Notes: a model not told the origin generated them from the sequence alone. A DNA stretch of 5,579 nucleotides from Gemmatimonadota bacterium (GCA_030598525.1 JAUVPT010000131.1:1-5579), one strand, 5' to 3'. Counted from the first letter of the stretch, positions 1 through 5,579 are shown. Numbers and translations: made by a program.

Positions 1-38
1 CCCTCCGGGCCTTCGCGCCGTCGTGCGCAGCGGTCTCA

Positions 39-242
39 TCAGCTCGTGAACAGGTCGAAGATGTCCTCGAGCTTGTTCTTGTCGGCCTTGTAGACCTCGG
101 TGAACCGACACCTCGTGCACGACACGGTCGTAAACCGCTGGGACTGCACGTCGAAGATCTTGCTCAGGGTGCCGCCCACCGCGCGAAATTGACCCGTCTC
201 GTACTCGGTGTTATCACACTTGGGGCACTGGAAACCGCGCAT
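39..242 (-). CDS. Small zinc-ribbon protein, copy 1 (downstream copy)
   Basis: This gene encodes a 67-residue protein with two CPxC/CTRC-type knuckles, Cys6-Pro-Lys-Cys9 and Cys42-Thr-Arg-Cys45, about 32 residues apart. That is the spacing of a single zinc ribbon. The length, the central GGTLSKIFDVQ segment and the tail LEDIFDLFTS fit the small family annotated as predicted nucleic-acid-binding Zn-ribbon proteins (COG3478-like). Its biochemical role is not established, and nucleic-acid binding is only a family-level guess. The ATG at 240-242 is preceded by GGGAG with a 6-base gap, which fixes the start even though the frame stays open further upstream through a pdxH remnant. The protein is identical to copy 2, which lies 96 bases upstream on the same strand, so the two are probably co-transcribed after pdxH. 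No terminator is visible in the 38 bases left of the stop. Confidence 0.85.
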   Translation of the reverse strand: MRGFQCPKCDNTEYETGQFRAVGGTLSKIFDVQSQRFTTVSCTRCRFTEVYKADKNKLEDIFDLFTS

Positions 243-300
243 GAAAAGCTCCCGTCGATTGTGAATCGCTCGCGAAGGGCACAGCCGGTCGATGGTCCAC
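39..300. repeat. Direct repeat, unit A (partner at 339-600)
   Basis: This stretch repeats at an exact offset of 300 bases. It covers zinc-ribbon copy 1, its leader and the last codons of the pdxH remnant. Within 39-299 I count ten mismatches and no indels. Five are in the gene (165, 168, 174, 207, 213) and five in the leader or remnant (243, 246, 248, 266, 274). Similarity begins abruptly at 39. It falls off at 300, beyond which only protein-level resemblance to the pdxH tail remains. Confidence 0.95.
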
Positions 301-329
301 CCGGCGCCGTCGCGCGTGTACTCGAGGTC
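276..329 (-). pseudogene. Remnant of the 3' end of a second pdxH
   Basis: Read on the minus strand between the two zinc-ribbon genes, these 18 codons give DLEYTRDGAGWTIDRLCP. The intact PdxH ends RLRFTRASDGWTIDRLCP, so 11 of 18 residues match, including the last nine and the T-R pair. Nothing resembling the rest of pdxH is present: the fragment starts right after the stop of zinc-ribbon copy 2. The TAG that ends the intact pdxH is TCG here (273-275), so the frame continues without a stop into zinc-ribbon copy 1, 11 codons later. There is no ATG, GTG or TTG in this frame upstream of the copy 1 ATG, so the remnant is probably not translated as a fusion. I read it as debris from a deleted or recombined pdxH paralogue. 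Confidence 0.7.
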
Positions 330-338
330 GGGCAGGGT

Positions 339-542
339 TCAGCTCGTGAACAGGTCGAAGATGTCCTCGAGCTTGTTCTTGTCGGCCTTGTAGACCTCGG
401 TGAACCGACACCTCGTGCACGACACGGTCGTAAACCGCTGGGACTGCACGTCGAAGATCTTGCTGAGCGTGCCTCCCACCGCGCGAAATTGACCCGTCTC
501 GTACTCCGTGTTGTCACACTTGGGGCACTGGAAACCGCGCAT
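339..542 (-). CDS. Small zinc-ribbon protein, copy 2 (pdxH-proximal copy)
   Basis: This is a second complete gene for the same 67-residue zinc-ribbon protein, with Cys6/Cys9 and Cys42/Cys45 as putative zinc ligands. The predicted protein is residue-for-residue identical to copy 1, although the genes differ at five bases. A TTG codon at 543-545 lies in frame just before the ATG at 540-542. I prefer the ATG because GGGAG ends 6 bases upstream of it, the same spacing as in copy 1, while the TTG would sit only 3 bases from it. The gene begins 30 bases after the pdxH stop on the same strand, so co-transcription with pdxH is likely. The family is COG3478-like and its function is unknown. A tie to pyridoxal phosphate metabolism is suggested only by position. 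Confidence 0.87.
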   Translation of the reverse strand: MRGFQCPKCDNTEYETGQFRAVGGTLSKIFDVQSQRFTTVSCTRCRFTEVYKADKNKLEDIFDLFTS

Positions 543-600
543 CAAGAACTCCCGTCGATTGTGAACCGCTCGCTAAGGGCACAGCCGGTCGATGGTCCAT
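339..600. repeat. Direct repeat, unit B (partner at 39-300)
   Basis: This is the second unit of the 300-base-offset repeat. It contains zinc-ribbon copy 2, the 30-base spacer and the last codons of the intact pdxH. The first 126 bases (339-464) are identical to unit A. The bases just left of each unit (1-38 and 301-338) do not match each other, so no longer flanking homology marks how the duplication arose. Confidence 0.95.
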
Positions 601-1226
601 CCGTCGCTCGCGCGTGTGAAGCGCAGACGATCGTGCATGCGGTTAACCCGCCCCTGCCAGAACTCGATCGTCTCCGGGATAAGCCGGTAGCCTCCCCAGA
701 ATGGGGGCAACGGCACATCACCGGACTGAAATCGCTCCTGGGTTTCCTTGAACTTGCGCTCCAGTTCATTCCGGCTCCCGACCACCGAACTCTGATCAGA
801 CGCCCACGCCCCGATTCGGCTTCCGCGTGGCCGGCTGTCGAAGTATGCCCGGGATTCCTCGGCACTCGTCTTCTCGACAGTTCCATTGATCCGAACCTGG
901 CGCTGCAGGATTGGCCAGTGGACCGCGAGGGCTGCGAGCGGGTTCTCCTCGATCTCGGCGCCCTTTCGACTGTCGTAGTTTGTGTAGAAGACGAAGCCTC
1001 GATCGTCGAATGCCTTGAGGAGGAGCTGCCGGACCGACGGTTTCCCTTCCGCGGTGGACGTCGCGACGGCGATCGATTCGGGCAGGTACAGGCCCGCCTG
1101 CCGTGCTTCACGAAACCAGCGGTCGAACAAGGCGAACGGATCCGTGCCAGCCTCTTCCTCGGTGAGGCCGCGCACCACGCCTTTGCCGGTCGTGAAAAAG
1201 GCTCTCAGGGTGGCTCGAATGGACAT
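573..1226 (-). CDS. pdxH: Pyridoxine/pyridoxamine 5'-phosphate oxidase
   Basis: The product is a 217-residue cytoplasmic FMN flavoprotein that oxidises pyridoxine or pyridoxamine 5'-phosphate to pyridoxal 5'-phosphate, the last step of B6 salvage and of the DXP-dependent route. It aligns along its whole length with E. coli PdxH as I remember it, with almost no gaps after the N-terminus. Recognisable FMN and substrate positions are R66-QLLL-K71, Y81-T82-N83, S86-R87-K88, QRQ at 108-110, Y128, R132, S136, QSS at 145-147, FWGG at 176-179, W190, R196, H198 and R200. The C-terminal hallmark is DRLCP, where DRLAP is usual. The ATG at 1224-1226 is chosen over an in-frame TTG at 1230-1232 because GAGAAG lies 8 bases before the ATG but only 2 before the TTG. 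The stop is TAG. The gene is first in a probable operon with two zinc-ribbon genes and diverges from the kinase gene. Confidence 0.96.
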   Translation of the reverse strand: MSIRATLRAFFTTGKGVVRGLTEEEAGTDPFALFDRWFREARQAGLYLPESIAVATSTAEGKPSVRQLLLKAFDDRGFVFYTNYDSRKGAEIEENPLAALAVHWPILQRQVRINGTVEKTSAEESRAYFDSRPRGSRIGAWASDQSSVVGSRNELERKFKETQERFQSGDVPLPPFWGGYRLIPETIEFWQGRVNRMHDRLRFTRASDGWTIDRLCP

Positions 1227-1370
1227 CGACAAGGCTTCTCTAAGGGCTGACTGGGTACCCGCCGTCGGGCGGATTCGCGTGCACGAAACTACACGCTGCG
1301 CACCTGCCGCGCGACGCTGGGGCCGGCGAGGTCACGTCCTTGCTCGACAAGCAGTTGGGGTACCGGAAGC

Positions 1371-1399
1371 TTGCCGCGCCGAGCGGACAGATCTAATCT
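1371..1399 (+). promoter_or_regulatory. Candidate sigma70-like promoter for the kinase gene
   Basis: TTGCCG (1371-1376) and TAATCT (1394-1399) are separated by 17 bases, the optimal spacing for a sigma70-type promoter. They match the TTGACA and TATAAT consensuses at 4 and 3 of 6 positions. The overlapping TCTAAT (1392-1397) matches the -10 better (5 of 6) but leaves only 15 bases. This is the most AT-rich spot of the intergenic region, and it would give a leader of roughly 50 bases. The match is weak, and the organism's own promoter consensus is unknown. Confidence 0.25.
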
Positions 1400-1417
1400 T
1401 CCTGCGCTCACGAGGCA

Positions 1418-1442
1418 CCGGCCCGCGCCCCGGCCGGATTTT
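1418..1442 (+). terminator. Leader hairpin with short T tract, possible attenuator
   Basis: CCGGCC (1418-1423) and GGCCGG (1432-1437) form a perfect 6-bp, all-GC stem with an 8-base loop, followed directly by ATTTT. It lies between the candidate promoter and the kinase ribosome binding site GGGAG (1446-1450). The shape is that of a short intrinsic terminator, but the T tract is only four long and the region is very GC-rich, so a chance hairpin is possible. If real, it would act as an attenuator or translation modulator of the kinase-regulator pair. Confidence 0.25.
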
Positions 1443-1456
1443 CCTGGGAGCCGCCA

Positions 1457-4240
1457 ATGCCATCCCTTCTCGAGCGGTTGCGCGATGCCCTGGCGCCGCG
1501 CTACGAAATCGAGGGCGAAGTCGCCTCCGGCGGCATGGCCACGGTCTTCCGCGCCCTGGACACGTCCCTCGATCGCGTAGTGGCCGTCAAGGTGCTGCGC
1601 CCGGACATGGCGACGGCGACGGGCGAGGCACGTTTCCTTCGGGAAGCCCGCACGCTGGCATCGTTCTCCCACCCGAACATGGTCTCCATCCACGATGCGG
1701 ATCAGCGGGGCGGGCTTTCCTACTACGTGATGGAGCTGATCGAGGGAGAGACCCTTCGGCAGCGACTCGAGCGCGGACCCCTGGACGGACGAGACGCCTT
1801 CCGGCTCGGCCGCGACCTGCTCCAGGCACTGGAGCGTATCCATGCGGCGGGAGTCGTACACCGCGACATCAAGCCATCGAACGTCTTCCTGGTGGACGGG
1901 CGCGCCCTGCTGGCCGATTTCGGGATTGTCCAGGTCGAAGGACCGACGGATGAGACGCTGACCACCGAGGGGCGGGGGCCGGGCACTCCAGCCTACATGT
2001 CGCCCGAACAGATGAAGGGTGAGGCGACGTCTCCCGCATCCGATCTCTATTCCCTCGGCATGGTCCTGTACGAAGCGCTCGCAGGGAAGCGCTGGACGTC
2101 GCTCGAGGCCCCCGAGGCGGGAGATTGGAGTTCCATCCCGGTAGTATCGCGTCCGGCGCTCAAGAAGGCCCTGGCGGTGGATCCGGCCGAGCGATGGAAG
2201 AGCGCCTCGGAGTTCCGCGGTGCGCTCAGAACTCGAGGACCCTGGATCCGCGTTCCCCGGTGGGTCGCGATAGTGGCGGTGATGGCAATCGCAGCCCTGG
2301 TCTGGTGGGCTCTCGGCCGTCCCGGGGTGACTCGAATGGGGCTGCAGGCCGAGTTGAGCGACGTGGCGGTGTTCCCGTGCAAAGCGACCGACCAGGACCA
2401 CACAGAGCTTGCTGAGGAAGTGGGATGGCGGGTCGGCCTGAACCTGGAGAACGTGCCCGGCATCACGAAAGCGAGCCTCGGGGCGGCTCACTCTCTCTAC
2501 AAACGTCGCGGGGGTGAGCTGGTGGTTCCCTCGGACTGGACCGAGGGTCTGAACGCGTCGCACGCCGTAAGTTGTGTCGTCGATGTCGTGGACGGCGAAT
2601 TGAACGTCGATCTCATTCTCCTGAATGAGGAAGGGAACGTGGTCGACACGCACGCGCTGTCGGTGCGCGCCGATTCGGAAGCCGAATTGGTGCGCCTGGC
2701 GGCGGTCGCGATTTCGTTGCATTTGATCGGCGAGTTGGCTCCGGGGCTCACCGTCACCGCGGGAGAGGTGGACCGCTTCGCGGCATATCCGATCGAGGCG
2801 ATTCGTCCCTTCTTCCTGGGTGACCAGGCTTTACAACGTGGAGCCTGGAAGTCGGCAGCGAGTCGGTACGAAGAAGCACTGGCTGCGGATTCCTCGTTCA
2901 CGCTTGCGCGCCTCCGGCTGGCCGAGGTTCGCAGGTGGCTCGCAGACCGGCCCATCGATGAGGACCTGGTGGAGATCCGGCGCATGGATCTGGCGAGCCT
3001 GAGTCCGCTCGACTCACTCCTGCTCGAGGCGGGGCTGAAACCGCACGGTCCCGAGCAGCTCAAGGCGTACGAAGACATCCTGGCCCTCCCGGAGTACCGA
3101 CTCGACCCCTACACGACCCTCCTGTACGCGGACGAGCTGTATCATCGTGGCGGACTGTGGGGCGTCCACCTCGACAGCGCCGTGGCACTGTTTCGGCGCG
3201 CCGTCGGGCAGGATTCGTCCCTCGTGCCTGCCGTCGAGCACCTCACGCAGGCGTTGATCCGTACCGGGCAGGAAGTCGAGGCCCGGGCCGCACTGGCCCA
3301 TCTAACGATGATCCATGCGGACGAAGGGGAGTCGTACCTGTTCTACCCGAAGGTCTGGGCATACGGGTTCCTGGAGAAGTTTCACCCTGACGACGCCAGG
3401 GAGGTGCGCGGCGCCCTGGTGGATCTGCCGCTGAAGACCCTGGGCCTGTATGCACGGTGGGCTCGATACATCGATGAGCCCTCCGCCCAGGCAGAACTCG
3501 GCGAGCTACTGGTAAGCGCAGCAGACCGATCCGGCGTCGCTGACTATGCAGCGCAGGGCTTCATCGACCGGGGGCTCGGCCTCATCGGGCAGGGGCTCGT
3601 CAATGAAGGTGTCGCGTCGTTCGACTCGGCTGCCCGCCGGATCGAGACGCCGGAAACGGTCACCCAGGCGGCCGAGTGGGCCGTCATTCCGTACGCACTT
3701 GGCGTAGAGGGCTTTGCATGGGGGGACGCGGAGCGAGGGCAACGAGTGCTCGAAGCGATGTGGCTGAGACACGAGATCGACGACCGGATCAAAGCCCGGG
3801 CCGCGACAGCTCTTGCACTGCTGGCGGATCACCGCGGGTACGACAATGTCCGTGACCAGTGGGTCGATCGACTCGAGTCTCTGGGGCAGGAAGCAGGGGC
3901 GGCCGCCGCTCGCCCCTTCCGACTCACGTCTGCCCTCGCCTACGCCTCGCGGGGTGACTACCGGAGTGCCCTGGACCGAACTGGAGAGGACCTGGCCTAT
4001 GACTCCACGGGCCTGGCTGACCGTCCGTTCCTTCGCTCCGCTCTGTACCTGAAGCGGGGCGGCTGGTACGAGGAGCTGGGAATGCGAGACAGCGCGATCG
4101 CCTCGTGGTTGTGGCATCAGAACACCGATCTCGAGGGGATGGTGTTGCCACATCTCGTTCAGGCCGGTGAAGTGGATGGTGCGCTCGGACTCCACGCCAG
4201 CGAGCGAATCGCTGGAATCGACCCGGAGAGGCAGGAGTGA
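1457..4240 (+). CDS. Transmembrane Ser/Thr protein kinase with TolB-N/TPR-like ectodomain
   Basis: This 927-residue protein has a Hanks-type kinase domain at about 16-256: glycine loop 20-31, VAVK lysine K45, helix-C E63, catalytic HRDIKPSN at 135-142 (D137, N142), DFG at 154-156, GTPAYMSPE at 176-184, D196 and R247. All catalytic residues are present, so activity is expected. Thr164, 167, 169 and 170 in the activation segment are likely autophosphorylation sites. One membrane helix (about 269-287) follows Arg258, 260, 265 and 268, placing the kinase in the cytoplasm. Outside the membrane, residues 300-430 (DVAVFP start, beta-rich) resemble the TolB-N/FlgO-like domain found before TPRs in bacterial sensors. 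Residues 430-920 are helical, with a clear TPR at about 453-486 and weaker repeats near 697-730 and 824-850. ATG 1457 has GGGAG 6 bases upstream. The stop overlaps the start of the next gene. The ligand is unknown. Confidence 0.93.
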   Translation: MPSLLERLRDALAPRYEIEGEVASGGMATVFRALDTSLDRVVAVKVLRPDMATATGEARFLREARTLASFSHPNMVSIHDADQRGGLSYYVMELIEGETLRQRLERGPLDGRDAFRLGRDLLQALERIHAAGVVHRDIKPSNVFLVDGRALLADFGIVQVEGPTDETLTTEGRGPGTPAYMSPEQMKGEATSPASDLYSLGMVLYEALAGKRWTSLEAPEAGDWSSIPVVSRPALKKALAVDPAERWKSASEFRGALRTRGPWIRVPRWVAIVAVMAIAALVWWALGRPGVTRMGLQAELSDVAVFPCKATDQDHTELAEEVGWRVGLNLENVPGITKASLGAAHSLYKRRGGELVVPSDWTEGLNASHAVSCVVDVVDGELNVDLILLNEEGNVVDTHALSVRADSEAELVRLAAVAISLHLIGELAPGLTVTAGEVDRFAAYPIEAIRPFFLGDQALQRGAWKSAASRYEEALAADSSFTLARLRLAEVRRWLADRPIDEDLVEIRRMDLASLSPLDSLLLEAGLKPHGPEQLKAYEDILALPEYRLDPYTTLLYADELYHRGGLWGVHLDSAVALFRRAVGQDSSLVPAVEHLTQALIRTGQEVEARAALAHLTMIHADEGESYLFYPKVWAYGFLEKFHPDDAREVRGALVDLPLKTLGLYARWARYIDEPSAQAELGELLVSAADRSGVADYAAQGFIDRGLGLIGQGLVNEGVASFDSAARRIETPETVTQAAEWAVIPYALGVEGFAWGDAERGQRVLEAMWLRHEIDDRIKARAATALALLADHRGYDNVRDQWVDRLESLGQEAGAAAARPFRLTSALAYASRGDYRSALDRTGEDLAYDSTGLADRPFLRSALYLKRGGWYEELGMRDSAIASWLWHQNTDLEGMVLPHLVQAGEVDGALGLHASERIAGIDPERQE
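4225..4240 (+). promoter_or_regulatory. Ribosome binding site and GTGA start/stop overlap
   Basis: GGAGAGG (4225-4231), inside the last kinase codons, sits 5 bases before a GTG (4237-4239) that shares bases with the kinase stop TGA (4238-4240). This fixes the start of the downstream regulator and implies translational coupling: ribosomes ending the kinase can restart on the regulator, keeping the two proteins in step. Confidence 0.8.
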
Positions 4241-5579
4241 TTTCCCTCAGGACGCTGGGGCCGCTCGAAGTTAGGGTCGACGGAAGCGACGCTCCCCGGG
4301 AGCTTCTGTGGCGCAAGAATCTGGCGCTCCTCGTCTATCTGGCCCGCTCACCCGATCGTCGGCGAACGCGCGAACACCTGGTTGGAGTGTTCTGGGGAGA
4401 CAAGCCGGACGCCTCGGCCCGGCATTCCTTGAACGAGGCGCTCCGCGTGATTCGAAAATCAGCGGGAGAAGACCTCCTGTTGTCCGTCGGAGACCAGGTC
4501 GCGCTGGCGCCGGACGCGGTTCAGGCGGATGTGGACGAACTGGAGGCGCTGCTCCAGGCGGAAAACTGGAGCGAAGCCGTTCCATTGATGCAGGGTCCGT
4601 TTCTCGAGGGTTTCACGGTGCCGGACAGTTCAGCCTTCGAGGATTGGCTGGCGGCCGAGCGACTGGCGTGGCTGGACCGAATGGGGGTGGGATTCAGGCG
4701 GCAGGCAGAGTCAAGGCTCGCAGCCGGCGACGGCCAGGCAGCGCAGGAAGCGGCAGTCCAGGCGCTGTCCCTGGATCCGTTCTCCGACGGCGCCGTAAGA
4801 CTCGCCATGCTGGCAGCCGCCGTCCGGGGGGAGCGGGCCGGCGCACTGGCTGTCTACGACGGGTACGCCGGACGCCTTGAGGACGATCTCGGTATCCAAC
4901 CTGATCCCGAGACGGAAGCACTGGCGGACCGAATCCGAAGCGAACGCGAGTGGCGGCTGCCCGGCTCCACGGCTGATCCCGAACGGTGGGCGCGTCGAGT
5001 ACCACTGGCCGGGCGGGAAGCCGAACTTCAAGCCGTTGTCGGCACCGTGTTCGAGTCCTTCAGAGATCGGTCCGTCTCGGTCATGGTCATCCAGGGCGAT
5101 GCGGGCTCGGGAAAGACCCGCTTGGGAGAAGAAGTGGCGGCCAGGGCCCGGTTGGAAGGGGCAACCGTCACCCACATCCGTTGCGTGCCGAACGATCGAG
5201 ACGTTCCGTGGAGTGGTCTTGCCGGGCTCTGTCGTGGCGGTTTGCTGGACGGATCCGGGGCGATCAAGGCTCCGCCGGACGCACTGGCCTTCGCGTTGAT
5301 TAACGTGTCCGACCCCGACGAAAGCCTGGCTCGCCTGGCGGGCATGTCGCAGCCGGCCGAACCTGCTCCGGCCTTGACCGGTCTCGTGAGAGCCGTGGGA
5401 TCGATGCAGCCGGTCATGTTGTGGATCGACGGCGCCGACCACCTGGACCCGGAATCCGCCGGGGCCCTGCAGGCCCTGGTGAGGGATTCGGCCGGCATTC
5501 CGTGCGCCCTCCTGCTGACTGCGGCGTCCTACCCGCCACGCGACGAACTGGACGATCTCCGGGCGCGCATCGGGCGCGA
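4237..5579 (+). CDS. SARP/BTAD-family transcriptional regulator with P-loop ATPase domain (3' end outside window)
   Basis: The frame is open from GTG 4237 to the window edge, giving 447 residues without a stop, so the C-terminus is missing. Residues 1-95 form an OmpR/SARP-type winged helix (SLRTLGPLEV opening, ALLVYLA, FWGDKPDASARHSLNEALRV). Residues 97-235 are a BTAD domain with its usual marks GPFLEGF (120-126), FEDWL..ER (134-142) and LGIQPDPET (218-226). An AAA_16/STAND-type ATPase begins with LAGREAEL (257-264), with Walker A GDAGSGKT at 287-294 and a Walker B-like strand ending at D398. Proteins of this build often end in TPRs, which may lie beyond the edge. It is translationally coupled to the transmembrane kinase, as in the AfsK/AfsR and PknH/EmbR pairs, so it is probably the kinase's substrate and a DNA-binding activator. 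No FHA domain is seen in the visible part. Target promoters are unknown. Confidence 0.9.
   Translation, partial: MISLRTLGPLEVRVDGSDAPRELLWRKNLALLVYLARSPDRRRTREHLVGVFWGDKPDASARHSLNEALRVIRKSAGEDLLLSVGDQVALAPDAVQADVDELEALLQAENWSEAVPLMQGPFLEGFTVPDSSAFEDWLAAERLAWLDRMGVGFRRQAESRLAAGDGQAAQEAAVQALSLDPFSDGAVRLAMLAAAVRGERAGALAVYDGYAGRLEDDLGIQPDPETEALADRIRSEREWRLPGSTADPERWARRVPLAGREAELQAVVGTVFESFRDRSVSVMVIQGDAGSGKTRLGEEVAARARLEGATVTHIRCVPNDRDVPWSGLAGLCRGGLLDGSGAIKAPPDALAFALINVSDPDESLARLAGMSQPAEPAPALTGLVRAVGSMQPVMLWIDGADHLDPESAGALQALVRDSAGIPCALLLTAASYPPRDELDDLRARIGR

Larger units (their letters stand above)
1227..1456. other. Divergent intergenic region, pdxH / kinase
   Basis: These 230 bases separate two genes that point away from each other, so promoters for both should lie here. 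I see no convincing small gene or RNA. Recognisable elements are the GC palindrome GGGTACCC (1253-1260), a 5-bp CCGCC/GGCGG hairpin (1259-1272) in the presumed pdxH leader, a weak candidate promoter for the kinase (1371-1399) and a leader hairpin (1418-1437). No clear minus-strand promoter stands out for pdxH; a TAGTTT at 1286-1291 on that strand lacks a good -35 partner. Confidence 0.6.

Noticed and set aside
1..38. Possible third pdxH-tail remnant downstream of zinc-ribbon copy 1
   Set aside because: On the minus strand there is a short resemblance (ACGACGGCGC) to the remnant, but the encoded residues do not match the PdxH tail. Chance similarity is enough.
39..338. In-frame PdxH-tail/zinc-ribbon fusion protein
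   Set aside because: The frame is open, but it has no ATG, GTG or TTG upstream of the zinc-ribbon ATG, and the GGGAG box points to that ATG. A fusion product is unlikely.
189..1250. 353-codon open frame on the plus strand across pdxH and the zinc-ribbon genes
   Set aside because: It is antisense to three recognisable genes, shows no known domain, and is the kind of long shadow frame that GC-rich codon use produces.
1226..1351. 8-base direct repeat TCGACAAG at 1226-1233 and 1344-1351, as a possible regulator-binding pair
   Set aside because: It is too short, and far apart (118 bases). One such match is expected by chance in a region this size, and it does not resemble closely spaced SARP-type repeats.
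1253..1364. Palindromes GGGTACCC (1253-1260) and GGTACC (1359-1364) as operator sites
   Set aside because: Short palindromes like these are common in GC-rich DNA, and there is no second copy of the longer one to support a binding site.
1289..2722. 477-codon open frame on the minus strand opposite the kinase gene
   Set aside because: It overlaps the conserved kinase domain in antisense, and its composition is rich in R, H, G and P like a shadow frame. No ribosome binding site or family resemblance is seen.
4711..5442. 243-codon minus-strand frame opposite the regulator
   Set aside because: It is antisense to the BTAD and Walker A/B motifs, which are clearly the real coding strand.

Overview
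The window is GC-rich, densely coding bacterial DNA from what looks like a high-GC diderm. The strongest hint of lineage is the right half: a membrane Ser/Thr kinase with a large TPR-type outer domain, overlapping a SARP/BTAD regulator with an ATPase module. As I recall, such pairs are common in Gemmatimonadota and neighbouring soil or marine phyla. That placement is an inference; no rRNA or other marker is present.

Left part (about 39-1226, minus strand): a small operon-like set read right to left, consisting of pdxH (pyridoxamine 5'-phosphate oxidase, last step of PLP salvage) followed by two tandem copies of a 67-residue zinc-ribbon gene. The two copies encode identical proteins. All five nucleotide differences between them lie at third codon positions. 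Between the copies sits an 18-codon remnant of the 3' end of a second, diverged pdxH whose stop codon is lost, so it reads in frame toward the first zinc-ribbon gene. This suggests that a larger pdxH/zinc-ribbon unit was once duplicated and then partly deleted.

Middle (1227-1456): the divergent intergenic region between pdxH and the kinase gene. It holds a weak candidate sigma70-type promoter and, in the presumed kinase leader, a perfect GC hairpin followed by ATTTT just upstream of a good ribosome binding site.

Right part (1457-5579, plus strand): a 927-residue transmembrane Ser/Thr kinase (cytoplasmic kinase domain, one membrane helix, TolB-N-like plus TPR-like ectodomain), then a SARP-type regulator starting at a GTG inside the kinase stop codon (GTGA overlap). 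The regulator has a winged helix, a BTAD domain and a P-loop ATPase domain, and runs off the window at residue 447. The arrangement parallels the AfsK/AfsR and PknH/EmbR kinase-regulator pairs. The likely logic is that an extracytoplasmic signal sensed by the kinase is passed by phosphorylation to the co-translated DNA-binding partner; the signal and target genes cannot be read from this sequence. This pair is the most system-like content of the window.
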